Made by a program: the position numbers and the translations under genes
Notes under the pieces: model-generated
Databases searched by the model: none
The model's input: the letters and a program-made list of their open reading frames with translations, nothing else
What the model was told of the DNA's origin: nothing
Assembly (NCBI GenBank): GCA_934352055.1
Contig: CAKRJY010000006.1
Coordinates: forward strand, 1 to 64,000
Direction of reading: 5' to 3'
Source: an uncultured Lachnospiraceae bacterium
Lineage (GTDB): Bacteria; Bacillota; Clostridia; Lachnospirales; Lachnospiraceae
Length of the DNA stretch: 64,000 bases
Shown here: in pieces, positions 54,736 to 63,933 of the stretch
Layout: every line of letters begins with the position of its first letter
Position numbering within the stretch: the first letter of the stretch is position 1

Positions 54736-55796
54736 TAGTTGCGTCCTCCGATCAATGTCGTCATTGCCACTGTGATAAAAATAAGAATGGCGCAGTTTGT
54801 CAGAATCCGAAACAGCATGCCACCTCCCTTTGCCGCCACTAAAATAGCATTACTGATGCGTTTATCTGCAACAGGTTCCACAAACGCAGCCAGCACACGG
54901 TAAAAAAATGTCATAATCCCCACTTTCGATAAGGGCACTGCTACTAAAAGCATCAGGACAACAAGTGCCGCTGCCCCGATTCCGCTGCGAATCACTTCAC
55001 TCGCAGCTAAAAACAAATCAGATGCCGCCGATAAGGTCGACCCAATTCCAGGCACAAATGCAAGAGATTTTCGAAGTGTCTGTCTTGCAAAGGTGTCCGT
55101 CACCGGAGCAATCGCATTTTTTATAATATTTAACCCCAATACAATCGACGTTAGAATTTTGAGTGCCCATGAAACCATATTTTCCAATAAATCCGTCAAT
55201 TTCGAAAAACGCCCCTCTTCCATCACATAATTTAACAAACCCATAACTACATAAATACGGATCAACGGCACCAGACCATCCGCCAGTATCCATTGGACCA
55301 GATAAACCACCAAATACCCCAGCTCATAAAATCCCAAAGCCGTCGCGTCCCCGCCGGTCACAACAACGGTTGTTGCAAACACCGGAACGAACGCTGTCAT
55401 AAAATCCAGAACAATACCAATCGTTTGCTGCACCACCTGGTCGAGCAGCAGCACCGATTTCATTAACAGCACCATCAAAAGAGCATAGACCAACAAAAAA
55501 CAGACATTGGAAATATAGGATTGTTCAAACACCTGCGCAAAATTTTTCAATAAAGAAAACGCAATGGTCAAAAGCAGAATATAGAGCAGATACTTACGGT
55601 TCAACTCCCATTCTCCCAGAAAAAATTGCCAGATCATTTGTCCCAATCCCTGACTGATATCCACTTCCCCTGTTATCAGCTTTTCTACAATCTGCGCAAA
55701 AGATAACTGCGTCAGGCCGCCACTTTGTCCCAGCGCATCTTCAATGCCGCTAAAATCTAACGACGTCAAAAGTGTTCCTACGGTATCATCCATCAT
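54735..55796 (-). CDS. spoIIIAE: Stage III sporulation protein AE
   Basis: 353 aa, multispanning (about seven helices), with family blocks such as KLTDLLENMVSWALKILTSI and LRKSLAFVPGIGSTLSAASD. The Bacillus protein is about 399 aa with a cleaved signal peptide; this one opens directly with the soluble segment MMDDTVGTLLTSLDFSGIED, so the signal is missing. The start is well supported by GGAGG and the 4-bp overlap with spoIIIAD. Confidence 0.92.
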   Translation of the reverse strand: MMDDTVGTLLTSLDFSGIEDALGQSGGLTQLSFAQIVEKLITGEVDISQGLGQMIWQFFLGEWELNRKYLLYILLLTIAFSLLKNFAQVFEQSYISNVCFLLVYALLMVLLMKSVLLLDQVVQQTIGIVLDFMTAFVPVFATTVVVTGGDATALGFYELGYLVVYLVQWILADGLVPLIRIYVVMGLLNYVMEEGRFSKLTDLLENMVSWALKILTSIVLGLNIIKNAIAPVTDTFARQTLRKSLAFVPGIGSTLSAASDLFLAASEVIRSGIGAAALVVLMLLVAVPLSKVGIMTFFYRVLAAFVEPVADKRISNAILVAAKGGGMLFRILTNCAILIFITVAMTTLIGGRN

Positions 55797-56170
55797 AAAA
55801 AAGCCTCCACAGTTGATAAAAATGCCATCAGCACCGGCATGCCAAGTGCCAATATGGACAATTTCGCCAACACTTGTATCTGACTTGCTATACTTGCATA
55901 CCCCGCATCCCTACAAATAGAGGATGTGAATTCAGAAAGATAGGTGATTCCAATCATTTTTAAAATCACATCCATATAGAGGGTATCTATATGCACAAAA
56001 TCTGCCAGATGTTTTATGTATGCCATAATCTCCTGTATCTTTGACAACACAGAGAAAAAGATGACGACACAACAGGCAAGACTTAAAAGCATTGCCAATT
56101 CCGGTCGCTCCTGCCGAAACAAAAGTGCCAGAAGTACGGTCGCAATTCCTGCCACTGCCACACACACCAT
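55793..56170 (-). CDS. spoIIIAD: Stage III sporulation protein AD
   Basis: 125 aa, four hydrophobic helices, with the conserved TLYMDVILKMIGITYLSEFT and SICRDAGYASIASQ blocks. Thought to be part of the membrane platform of the SpoIIIA channel with AC and AE. It lies 14 nt after spoIIIAC and overlaps spoIIIAE by four bases. Confidence 0.93.
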   Translation of the reverse strand: MVCVAVAGIATVLLALLFRQERPELAMLLSLACCVVIFFSVLSKIQEIMAYIKHLADFVHIDTLYMDVILKMIGITYLSEFTSSICRDAGYASIASQIQVLAKLSILALGMPVLMAFLSTVEAFL

Positions 56171-56184
56171 ATGCTTATCGCCTC

Positions 56185-56379
56185 CTACATATCAAATAAT
56201 TTTTCCATCATAGCAAACAAATCTACAATATACGGAACCACCCAAAACAACACAACCAAAAGACCTCCCAGGGAAATAAAAAATGCCTGTTCATCCCTTC
56301 CACTATGTTTCAATATCTGATTTAAAATGGTTACCAGAATACCAACGGCTGCAATTTTAAATAATAGTTCTACCGGCAT
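56185..56379 (-). CDS. spoIIIAC: Stage III sporulation protein AC
   Basis: 64 aa, two membrane helices with the family pattern LFKIAAVGILVTILNQILKH and SGRDEQAF. Same length as in Bacillus. Lies 4 nt after spoIIIAB. Confidence 0.94.
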   Translation of the reverse strand: MPVELLFKIAAVGILVTILNQILKHSGRDEQAFFISLGGLLVVLFWVVPYIVDLFAMMEKLFDM

Positions 56380-56383
56380 ATTC

Positions 56384-56899
56384 TCATAGCAACAGCAATA
56401 ACAACATCATCAACCCCATTCCTGTTGTACATGCTGTCACCTTTCCCCTTTCTTTTTTTGTACGTTCTTCCACCATCACCTGCTGGGAAAAAGCTTCATA
56501 AAACACAGAAAAATCTTGTGCCTCTCCGGGAACACTGGCAGAAAATAAGGAGCAAAGAGCCTGCATAAACAAGACCCTTTCCTCCTCTTTTGTCATTGCT
56601 TTCAATTCCGGTGTTAATTCTTCCCGCAAAATAGCTTCCATTGTTTCTTTATTATGTAAAGATAAACGCAGGCGAACCCGGGTAAAATAAGTACAAAGCC
56701 CGGTAACTTCTCGTTCACTTTCCATGGCAAGTACTGCCATAACTGGCAGATTCCGCTTGAGCACTGCCTGCTGCATGCGCAAAAGGCACGTTTGCATTTC
56801 CTGTAAAAACTGTATGCGCTGCTGTCTTGCATACCACTGCTGATACAAAAGTCCCATACTGCCCAGCAAAAAAACGCTCACACTAAATGCCTTGTACAC
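56384..56899 (-). CDS. spoIIIAB: Stage III sporulation protein AB
   Basis: 171 aa with a membrane helix at each end and a helical soluble middle part resembling type II secretion GspF. It probably couples the SpoIIIAA ATPase to the channel. The start overlaps the spoIIIAA 3' end by 22 bp. Confidence 0.93.
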   Translation of the reverse strand: MYKAFSVSVFLLGSMGLLYQQWYARQQRIQFLQEMQTCLLRMQQAVLKRNLPVMAVLAMESEREVTGLCTYFTRVRLRLSLHNKETMEAILREELTPELKAMTKEEERVLFMQALCSLFSASVPGEAQDFSVFYEAFSQQVMVEERTKKERGKVTACTTGMGLMMLLLLLL

Positions 56900-57834
56900 A
56901 TTACATCCCCCATTTCATTATAAATTGTAAGCATCCGGCTCCCATCTACCTCTTTTTCCATCCAAAGCAGGCGCGAAAACGCACATTCTGCCAGCCACGG
57001 CTGCATGTTTCTTTTCTCCCAGTATTCCGATACACTTCCTGCATGCATCGTTGCCAAAATACCAATGCCACAACGCATCGCATATGCAATATTCTGCAAA
57101 TCTTTTTCTCCACCGATTTCGTCTAATGCCAACACCTGTGGTGCCATCGTACGGATTGCCTGCATGCTGGCAGCCTCTTTTTCGTATCCGGAATACACAT
57201 CGGTATGCATACCGACATCATTTTGCGGTACGCCAAAATTTGCTGCAGCCACCTCGTATCGTTCATCCAAAAGTGCTATTCCACGACAATTTGCACGATT
57301 TGATAACAAACGTAAGATATCGCGTAAGCATGTTGTTTTGCCCACCCCCGGTGCTGCTAAAATCAGCGTATGCAAAAAGTTATCCTTCTCAAAAAGCCAT
57401 GGCACGACCCAATTTGCGCACCCCTTTTTTTCATGCGGAATCCGGATAGAAAAAAACATGGGGTATTCCATAGCCAGTTGCATTCCCTCCGCCATGTACT
57501 GCCCGCAAACGCCGACGCGGATTCCTCCGGGTAACGTAAGATATCCCTGACGCAATTGCTTTGCATACGCATAGCGGGAATACTCACAAAGATACGTCAT
57601 CATCTCCTGCAAATCCTTCGCAAAAAGGCGTATCCCTGCCTCTGCCACCCCTGTTTTTTCATTACGGATCGGATCCACATAAAAGCAATCTCCTGCGGTA
57701 ATAAACTGCACCGGTTGTCCAATGCGAATGCGAATCTCCTCCAATGCCGCTGCATCCCACGTCATTTTCTCCATTACTTGTCGTAGTTTCATCGGAAATA
57801 TTTGTTTTAACTCGTCCATCTGTTTTTCAGCCAT
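56878..57834 (-). CDS. spoIIIAA: Stage III sporulation protein AA (ATPase)
   Basis: 318 aa, a secretion-type AAA ATPase: Walker A AAPGVGKTTCLRD near residue 163, Walker B VLALDEIGGEKD near 214. It energises the SpoIIIA-SpoIIQ feeding channel from the mother-cell side. First gene of the eight-gene spoIIIA operon. A sigma-E promoter would be expected upstream but I could not find one with correct spacing. Confidence 0.95.
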   Translation of the reverse strand: MAEKQMDELKQIFPMKLRQVMEKMTWDAAALEEIRIRIGQPVQFITAGDCFYVDPIRNEKTGVAEAGIRLFAKDLQEMMTYLCEYSRYAYAKQLRQGYLTLPGGIRVGVCGQYMAEGMQLAMEYPMFFSIRIPHEKKGCANWVVPWLFEKDNFLHTLILAAPGVGKTTCLRDILRLLSNRANCRGIALLDERYEVAAANFGVPQNDVGMHTDVYSGYEKEAASMQAIRTMAPQVLALDEIGGEKDLQNIAYAMRCGIGILATMHAGSVSEYWEKRNMQPWLAECAFSRLLWMEKEVDGSRMLTIYNEMGDVMCTRHLV

Positions 57835-57950
57835 AATCTAATATATGATGGTACAAGATTTTTATGATTACCGGATGTAGCATAATGTATTCAGAAGCAT
57901 AGCGATAAAACAAGCTCAATCTATTTTCCTTATCGCCATGATAATAAAAA

Positions 57951-57978
57951 AAGAGATGTGACCGTAATCACATCTCTT
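57951..57978 (-). terminator. Terminator of rpsU
   Basis: Perfect 11-bp stem AAGAGATGTGA/TCACATCTCTT, six-base loop; the minus-strand RNA continues in eight T. It lies about 20 nt after the rpsU stop. Confidence 0.88.
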
Positions 57979-57996
57979 ACTAAACGCAATTTTAAT

Positions 57997-58173
57997 TTAG
58001 TTATACTTACGTTTTCTAGCAGCTTCAGACTTCTTCTTACGCTTTACGCTTGGCTTTTCATAGTGCTCTCTCTTGCGGATTTCCTGCTGGATTCCTGCCT
58101 TAGCACAGTTGCGCTTAAATCTACGTAATGCGCTATCTAAAGATTCGTTCTCTTTAACTGTTACACTTGACAT
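57997..58173 (-). CDS. rpsU: 30S ribosomal protein S21
   Basis: 58 aa: begins MSSVTVKENESLDSALRRFK and ends with the very basic tail KRKKKSEAARKRKYN. This is the normal size and composition of bS21. GGAGG and AGG lie 9-15 nt before the ATG. It forms a single-gene unit with a clear promoter and terminator. Confidence 0.97.
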   Translation of the reverse strand: MSSVTVKENESLDSALRRFKRNCAKAGIQQEIRKREHYEKPSVKRKKKSEAARKRKYN

Positions 58174-58251
58174 AGTCTTACACCTAACCTCCCTCCAGTT
58201 GGGTATTGTGCATATTCAACTGTTTGGGTAAATATCTTTGCACAGTAAAAT

Positions 58252-58279
58252 ATTATAGCATAAAATCATGTTACGTCAA
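58252..58279 (-). promoter_or_regulatory. Promoter of rpsU
   Basis: Minus strand: TTGACG, 16-nt spacer, perfect TATAAT, leaving a leader of about 70 nt. Confidence 0.7.
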
Positions 58280-58347
58280 CTGTTTTCTTCATAAACTGTC
58301 AATTTCTTCAACATGAATTTACGAATTACACCGTTTTATCCACAATT

Positions 58348-61032
58348 TTAGGATAACTGCGCTGCCAATGCCTCTGCTACCGCTGCAATTGCATCCGGGA
58401 TACCAGCCGGATTCTTACCTCCGGCCTGTGCCATGTTTGGACGACCACCGCCGCCACCACCAACAAGTCCGGCAATGGATTTGATCAGGTTACCCGCATG
58501 AGCCCCTGCTTTCATAGCCTCATCCGTAACCATAGCAACCAGATTTACTTTTCCGTCTTTTGCAGATGCTAAAACAACGACACCTTCGCCTAATTTATTC
58601 TTGAGGTCATCACCAAGATCACGTAAACCATTCATATCCACGTCATCTACCGATGTTGCCAGAAGTTTCACGCCAGATACTTCAACGACAGCATCCATAA
58701 CATTACCGAGTGCACTCTGTGCTGCCTTTGCTTTGAGTGATTCATTCTCACTCTGCAATTCTTTCACTTCTGCCATCAGTTTTTCCAGACGTTCTACCAG
58801 ATTTGCAGGTGTTGCCTTTACTGTCTTAGCAGCCTTCTGCATCTCCTTTTCCATGTTCGCATAATAAGCAATCACATTTGTTCCGGTCAATGCTTCAATA
58901 CGTCTGACACCAGCTGCTACGCCATTTTCAGAAATAATCTTAAATGCCATAATATCACCGGTATTTTCTACATGTGTACCACCACAGAATTCCTTTGAAA
59001 AGTCTCCCATGGAAACTACGCGAACCTTTTCACCATATTTCTCACCAAACAATGCCATTGCGCCTGTCTGCTTCGCTTCTTCCTGCGTCATCACTTGTGT
59101 TACAACCGGAATATGCTCTGCAATCTTCGCATTTACCATGTCTTCTACACGCTGCAATTCATCTGCCGTCATTGCTGAAAAATGCGTAAAGTCAAATCGT
59201 GTACGCTCTCCATCCTGGAAAGAACCAGACTGTGCTACATGATTACCAAGTACTTCCTGCAATGCTTTTTGCAGCAAATGTGTTGCGGAGTGATTGCGAC
59301 AGGTATTCATACGATTGGTCTTATCTACAGACAATGTCACTTCCTGGCCAACCGCAATCATACCCTGCTCCATATGACCAACATGACCATATCTTCCACC
59401 AATAAGCTTCACGGTATCATCTACAATAAACTTACCGCCATCTGTATAAATCACACCTTTATCGCCCTGCTGACCACCCATGGTAGCATAAAAAGGTGTC
59501 ACATCGCATACAATCGTTCCATTCTCGCCTTCAGCAATAGCATTTGCCAGTTCAGAGACAACCTTACCCTCTGCATCTTCTTTTGCTGTTGCAAGAACAG
59601 TAACCTTTCCTGTATCCTCTAACTTATCATAGCCGGTAAACTCGGATGTAATCGATAAATCCACATTTTCAAATACAGAAGCATCTGCACCCATATAATT
59701 GGTAACCTTACGTGCAGATCTCGCTTTCTGACGCTGCTCTTCCATGCAGGCATGGAATCCTTCTTCGTCGTAAGAGAATCCTTTTTCTTCAAGGATTTCC
59801 TGTGTCAGATCTACAGGGAATCCGTACGTATCGTACAATTTAAATGTATTTTCACCAGAAAGTTCTTTTGAACCAGCTGCAACCATCTCCTGTTCCATCT
59901 GTGCTAAAATAGCAAGTCCCTGGTCAATTGTCTTATTAAACTTCTCTTCTTCCTCTGTCAGAACCTTAAAGATGAAATCTTTTCTTTCTTCTAATTCCGG
60001 ATAACCATCCTTACATTCCTCAATAACCGTATTGGAAAGATTTGCAAGGAATGTATCCTTGATACCAAGCATTCTTCCATGACGTGCCGCACGACGAATC
60101 AGACGACGCAATACATAGCCGCGGCCTTCGTTTGATGGCATAACACCATCCGATACCAAAAACGTAGAGGAACGGATATGATCAGTAATCAGACGGATTG
60201 ATACATCATCCATCGCATCCACCTGATATGTCTTTCCACTCATTTCACAAATACGGTCACGAATTGCCTTCATGGTATCAATATCAAAAACAGAATCCAC
60301 ATCCTGCATAACAACCGCAAGACGTTCCAATCCCATACCTGTATCAATATTCTTCTGCTCTAATTCGCTATAGCCGCCTTTGCCATCGCCATAAAACTGG
60401 GTAAATACGTTGTTCCATACTTCCATGAAACGATCACACTCACATCCAACTTTACAGTCCGGGCTGCCACAGCCATACTTTTCACCACGATCATAATAAA
60501 TCTCAGAACATGGTCCACAAGGTCCTGCGCCATGCTCCCAGAAGTTATCACATTCACCCGTCTCAGGATCACGGTAAAAACGGGTGATTCTATCTGCCGG
60601 AATACCAACCTTTTTATTCCAGATTTCGAATGCTTCATCATCCTCACCATAAATAGATGGGTAAAGACGATCCGGTTCCATGCCAAGGACTTCTGTCAAG
60701 AACTCCCATGACCAGCTGATGGCTTCTTCCTTAAAATAGTCTCCAAAAGAGAAATTTCCAAGCATTTCAAAGAATGTCAGATGACGTGCTGTCTTTCCGA
60801 CATTTTCGATATCACCTGTACGAACACACTTCTGACAAGTCGTCACACGACGTCTTGGTGGAATCTCCTGACCTGTAAAATAAGGCTTCAGTGGTGCCAT
60901 ACCGGCATTAATCAATAACAAGCTGTTATCGTTATGTGGTACCAATGAAAAACTCTTCATTGCAAGATGACCCTTGCTCTCAAAGAATTCAAGGTACATT
61001 CTTCTTAATTCGTTTACTCCATACTTCTTCAA
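58348..61032 (-). CDS. alaS: Alanyl-tRNA synthetase
   Basis: 894 aa, starting at TTG (KKYGVNELRRMYLEFFESKG), 7 nt after GGAGGA. The class II catalytic core is at the N-terminus. The editing domain carries HSATHLLQKAL and CGGTHVENTGD zinc-binding motifs. The C-terminal domain ends in the glycine-rich VGGGGGGRPNMAQAGG. A small membrane-protein gene lies 18 nt upstream, so no room exists for a T-box leader directly ahead of alaS. Confidence 0.96.
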   Translation of the reverse strand: MKKYGVNELRRMYLEFFESKGHLAMKSFSLVPHNDNSLLLINAGMAPLKPYFTGQEIPPRRRVTTCQKCVRTGDIENVGKTARHLTFFEMLGNFSFGDYFKEEAISWSWEFLTEVLGMEPDRLYPSIYGEDDEAFEIWNKKVGIPADRITRFYRDPETGECDNFWEHGAGPCGPCSEIYYDRGEKYGCGSPDCKVGCECDRFMEVWNNVFTQFYGDGKGGYSELEQKNIDTGMGLERLAVVMQDVDSVFDIDTMKAIRDRICEMSGKTYQVDAMDDVSIRLITDHIRSSTFLVSDGVMPSNEGRGYVLRRLIRRAARHGRMLGIKDTFLANLSNTVIEECKDGYPELEERKDFIFKVLTEEEEKFNKTIDQGLAILAQMEQEMVAAGSKELSGENTFKLYDTYGFPVDLTQEILEEKGFSYDEEGFHACMEEQRQKARSARKVTNYMGADASVFENVDLSITSEFTGYDKLEDTGKVTVLATAKEDAEGKVVSELANAIAEGENGTIVCDVTPFYATMGGQQGDKGVIYTDGGKFIVDDTVKLIGGRYGHVGHMEQGMIAVGQEVTLSVDKTNRMNTCRNHSATHLLQKALQEVLGNHVAQSGSFQDGERTRFDFTHFSAMTADELQRVEDMVNAKIAEHIPVVTQVMTQEEAKQTGAMALFGEKYGEKVRVVSMGDFSKEFCGGTHVENTGDIMAFKIISENGVAAGVRRIEALTGTNVIAYYANMEKEMQKAAKTVKATPANLVERLEKLMAEVKELQSENESLKAKAAQSALGNVMDAVVEVSGVKLLATSVDDVDMNGLRDLGDDLKNKLGEGVVVLASAKDGKVNLVAMVTDEAMKAGAHAGNLIKSIAGLVGGGGGGRPNMAQAGGKNPAGIPDAIAAVAEALAAQLS

Positions 61033-61050
61033 CGTATCTTCCTCCGAAAT

Positions 61051-61209
61051 TTATTCTTGTGCAGTTGTATCTTCTGTCACTGCTCCCTGCGCTTCTTTTT
61101 TTGCATTCTTATTCTTGGCTAATTTTATGCCAAGTAGTGCTCCGCATACTGCTATTACTACCAATATAACAAACAGTAACAAATAAGATAAAAAACTACT
61201 TACGATCAT
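61051..61209 (-). CDS. 52-aa single-helix membrane protein upstream of alaS
   Basis: Not a shadow of another gene. The ATG at 61209 follows AAGGAGG at a 9-nt spacing; another ATG two codons upstream (61215) gives 54 aa but only three bases of spacing. One membrane helix (roughly residues 5-28, SSFLSYLLLFVILVVIAVCG) is followed by a Lys/Asn-rich stretch (GIKLAKNKNAKKE) and an acidic tail ending TAQE. It lies 18 nt before alaS and has its own promoter, so the two share a transcript. I do not recognise the family. Confidence 0.7.
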   Translation of the reverse strand: MIVSSFLSYLLLFVILVVIAVCGALLGIKLAKNKNAKKEAQGAVTEDTTAQE

Positions 61210-61250
61210 ATTCATATGCCTCCTTGTGACATAGTATTTGTAACATTACT

Positions 61251-61279
61251 ATTATATAGAAATCATCTATGCTTTTCAA
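61251..61279 (-). promoter_or_regulatory. Promoter of the small membrane protein-alaS operon
   Basis: Minus strand: TTGAAA, 17-nt spacer, perfect TATAAT. The -10 is about 36-42 nt before the small gene's start. Confidence 0.7.
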
Positions 61280-61339
61280 GACACCTCATTGATAATTTCC
61301 AACGACTTCCATACACCGGCTGTAAGCTTACGTCAACGA

Positions 61340-61855
61340 TTAAAATGGTAACTTAAGCTGACTTGCATCTGCCGATTCTAAAAGAACATCATCCTGCAAA
61401 TACGCTTCCGGCTGGTCTGCTGCACTTGTAGCTAGCACATCACAACGCTCATTTTCCGGATGACCGTCATGTCCCTTCACCCAGACAAATTCCACCTGAT
61501 GCGGCGCTTTTGCCGCGAGAAGTGCCTTCCACAAATCTACATTTTTTACCGGTTTTTTATCAGATTTTACCCAGTTTTTTTTCAGCCAATTGTCCACCCA
61601 ATGCTGGTTAAACGCATCAACAACATATTTAGAATCAGAGTAAATCGTCACCTGACATGGTTTGTTTAATTCCTGTAAAGCACGGATAACTCCCAAAAGC
61701 TCCATCCGGTTATTGGTTGTCTTCTTATAGCCACAAGACAATTCTTTTTCATGCAGATTGCCTGCCTGGTCGCGCACCTGCAAAATTGCGCCATAACCTC
61801 CCGGTCCATCCGGATTTCCTCTTGCAGCGCCATCGGTAAATATGGTTACATGCAT
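61340..61855 (-). CDS. rnhA: Ribonuclease HI
   Basis: 171 aa. The four acidic catalytic residues are in the expected contexts: IFTDGAARGNP, NNRMELLGVIRAL, YSDSKYVVDAFN and ENERCDVLATSA. It removes RNA from RNA-DNA hybrids. About 15 residues longer than E. coli RNase HI because of a C-terminal extension rich in acidic and leucine residues. It follows an MBL-fold gene by 11 nt in the same direction. Confidence 0.93.
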   Translation of the reverse strand: MHVTIFTDGAARGNPDGPGGYGAILQVRDQAGNLHEKELSCGYKKTTNNRMELLGVIRALQELNKPCQVTIYSDSKYVVDAFNQHWVDNWLKKNWVKSDKKPVKNVDLWKALLAAKAPHQVEFVWVKGHDGHPENERCDVLATSAADQPEAYLQDDVLLESADASQLKLPF

Positions 61856-61866
61856 CTTCTTCTCTC

Positions 61867-62619
61867 CTAATCCAAATCAAAAATAATATTTTCGCGGTCT
61901 ATATCAACCACTTTTTGCGCAAGTCCCACCAGTTCCGGTCTGCGCTTGAAACGCTCAATAAGATCATACTGCTTCCACAGATGCATTGGGAACACTACAT
62001 CCACATCCATATTTTTAAGGAAGTACTCCATTCCAAGATAATACGCATCGCCCAGACGCGGATCCAAAACAACAAACGCAACATCTATATGGCGATTTTT
62101 TATGCGATGCAATTCGCGCTTATACGCATCCCCATATGTTTTCGTATAAAGTTCTGCTTCCATGCCTGAATTCCACCAATGCAGATCACCTGCATGATAA
62201 ATCGTCTGCCCTTCCACAGAAACCAGATATGCCACGCCTGCATCGGTTGAACGCAGTGTCTCAACAACCAGATCATCAATCTCATATTTTTCAATTACCG
62301 ATACAAACTGTATTTCTTTTTTGATTGCCGGATCAATCCCATGACGCATCAGATATGCCCTGCCCAATCGAATATCCTTTGAAAAAACATAGCTTATCTT
62401 TGGATACTTCTCTTTCCAGTGCAATACCTCCAGCGAAAAATGATCTTTATGGCTGTGACTTGCAAAAACGTAAATGTGTTTATTTGCATCCAGCTCCGGC
62501 ATTCTTCCTTCAAAATGTACCGTTTCCACTGCCTCCTTTGGGAAGTAGTCAAAAACCAGAATATGCTGATCTAATTCCACTACAAAACACGAATGCCATA
62601 CATAAGTAACACGTAACAT
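61867..62619 (-). CDS. MBL-fold metallohydrolase
   Basis: 250 aa. The metal site HxHxDH is present as SHSHKDHFSLEV near residue 55, a further His is in YHAGDLHWWN, and a third ligand block in VFPMHLWKQYD. The domain resembles the UlaG-like/beta-lactamase superfamily 2 proteins of unknown substrate. It is probably a hydrolase acting on a phospho- or lactone-type compound, but no substrate can be named. It sits 15 nt after the MTA/SAH deaminase and 11 nt before rnhA. Confidence 0.82.
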   Translation of the reverse strand: MLRVTYVWHSCFVVELDQHILVFDYFPKEAVETVHFEGRMPELDANKHIYVFASHSHKDHFSLEVLHWKEKYPKISYVFSKDIRLGRAYLMRHGIDPAIKKEIQFVSVIEKYEIDDLVVETLRSTDAGVAYLVSVEGQTIYHAGDLHWWNSGMEAELYTKTYGDAYKRELHRIKNRHIDVAFVVLDPRLGDAYYLGMEYFLKNMDVDVVFPMHLWKQYDLIERFKRRPELVGLAQKVVDIDRENIIFDLD

Positions 62620-62634
62620 AATTCTTCCTCTTTT

Positions 62635-63933
62635 TTATTTCATACGACCAATAATCGCATTTGCCTTCGCATAAATTTCCTTCGGATCAAATCCAATCAG
62701 GAATTGTCCATTTTCATATAAAATCTGTCCATTTACCATCGTCATAGTAACATTCTGCTTACTTCCGCTGTAGACGATGTTCTTTACCAGATGATTCTCC
62801 GGCTGCATATTTGGCTGCATCAGGTCAATCATGATGATATCCGCCTTTTTACCAACGGCAAGCTGATCACAATCATCTAATCCCATGCACTTTGCACCAG
62901 CCGCTGTTGCCATATAAAGCACTTCCTCTGCCGGAACACAGGCTGCATCTTTTTCCTTTACTTTTGCAAGCGCTGTCGTAAGGAACATCTCTCGGAACAT
63001 ATCCAGACAGTTATTGCTTGCCGGTCCATCTGTTCCAATTGCAAGCGCAATTCCTTCATCCAGATAACGTTGAATTGGTGCAATACCACTGGCGAGCTTA
63101 AGATTGGAAGCCGGATTGGTCACCGCCGTCAAGCCCTTTTCACGGAAGATTTCAAAATCCTGATCTTCCATATAAATGCAGTGATATCCGCCACCACCAT
63201 ATTGATACATACCGAGTGCATCCGTTAAGGCTGTCGGTGTTTTTCCCCAACGCTCTTTACACTCTTTCACTTCCAATGCAGTTTCTGCATTATGCAAAAA
63301 TACAGGTGATTTTACTTTTTGTGCCAGCGCTGCTACCCCTTCCATGAGTTCCATAGAAGTTGTATATTCCGCATGAAATCCAAGAATAAATGATGTCAGA
63401 TCACTCATCTCGTTCACCCGGTGATAATCTTCTTCCAATTGTCCCAGACTGCTGGAAAAATTATTCAATCCGGATGTCTGCACGGTACGGAATCCGCAAT
63501 CAATGGATGCCTGTGCATTTTTCTCCGGGAAAAAATACATATCAAAATTGGCTGTAATACCACTTGTCAGATATTCCATAATTCCCAAGATATTAAGCCA
63601 GTAAACATCATCTTCTGTCAACTGCCCTTCTCTTGGAAAAATCGCCTCATTTAACCATCTCTGCAAAGGCAGATCATCTGCATACGAACGTAAAAATGTC
63701 ATAGCTGTATGCGTATGGGCATTCTTAAACCCTGGCATCAATAGATTTCCATGCACATTGATTTCACGTTCCCAGATAACAATATCATCTTCTGCAAATA
63801 CATTGGCCACATCTTTACCATCTCCTATGTAGCAAATGTGATCTCCTTTTACCCAAAGTTCCCCCTCTTCAATTGTAAATGTATGCCCTTCTCCCGGCAA
63901 AAGCATTTTAGCGTTGTAAAAACGAATATTCAT
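62635..63933 (-). CDS. mtaD: 5-methylthioadenosine/S-adenosylhomocysteine deaminase (amidohydrolase)
   Basis: 432 aa from MNIRFYNAKMLLPGEG; AAGGAAG is about 9 nt upstream, so 20 further codons are dropped. Metal ligands of the amidohydrolase barrel are visible: FKNAHTHTAMTFLR, the later His in GFHAEYTTS and LHNAE, and Asp in IGTDGPASNNCLD. Such enzymes deaminate methylthioadenosine or S-adenosylhomocysteine to inosine forms in the methionine cycle. Related deaminases act on other purine or guanine-like compounds, so the substrate is a family-level guess. First gene of the rnhA transcript. Confidence 0.88.
   Translation of the reverse strand: MNIRFYNAKMLLPGEGHTFTIEEGELWVKGDHICYIGDGKDVANVFAEDDIVIWEREINVHGNLLMPGFKNAHTHTAMTFLRSYADDLPLQRWLNEAIFPREGQLTEDDVYWLNILGIMEYLTSGITANFDMYFFPEKNAQASIDCGFRTVQTSGLNNFSSSLGQLEEDYHRVNEMSDLTSFILGFHAEYTTSMELMEGVAALAQKVKSPVFLHNAETALEVKECKERWGKTPTALTDALGMYQYGGGGYHCIYMEDQDFEIFREKGLTAVTNPASNLKLASGIAPIQRYLDEGIALAIGTDGPASNNCLDMFREMFLTTALAKVKEKDAACVPAEEVLYMATAAGAKCMGLDDCDQLAVGKKADIIMIDLMQPNMQPENHLVKNIVYSGSKQNVTMTMVNGQILYENGQFLIGFDPKEIYAKANAIIGRMK

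Noticed and set aside
57858..57891. Sigma-E promoter of the spoIIIA operon
   Set aside because: AATACATT and CATAAAAAT resemble sigma-E elements but are 17 nt apart, longer than the usual 13-15, and both are imperfect.
61033..61339. T-box riboswitch ahead of alaS
   Set aside because: The leader holds a small gene and a short promoter region; no specifier loop, no T-box sequence and no terminator-antiterminator pair.
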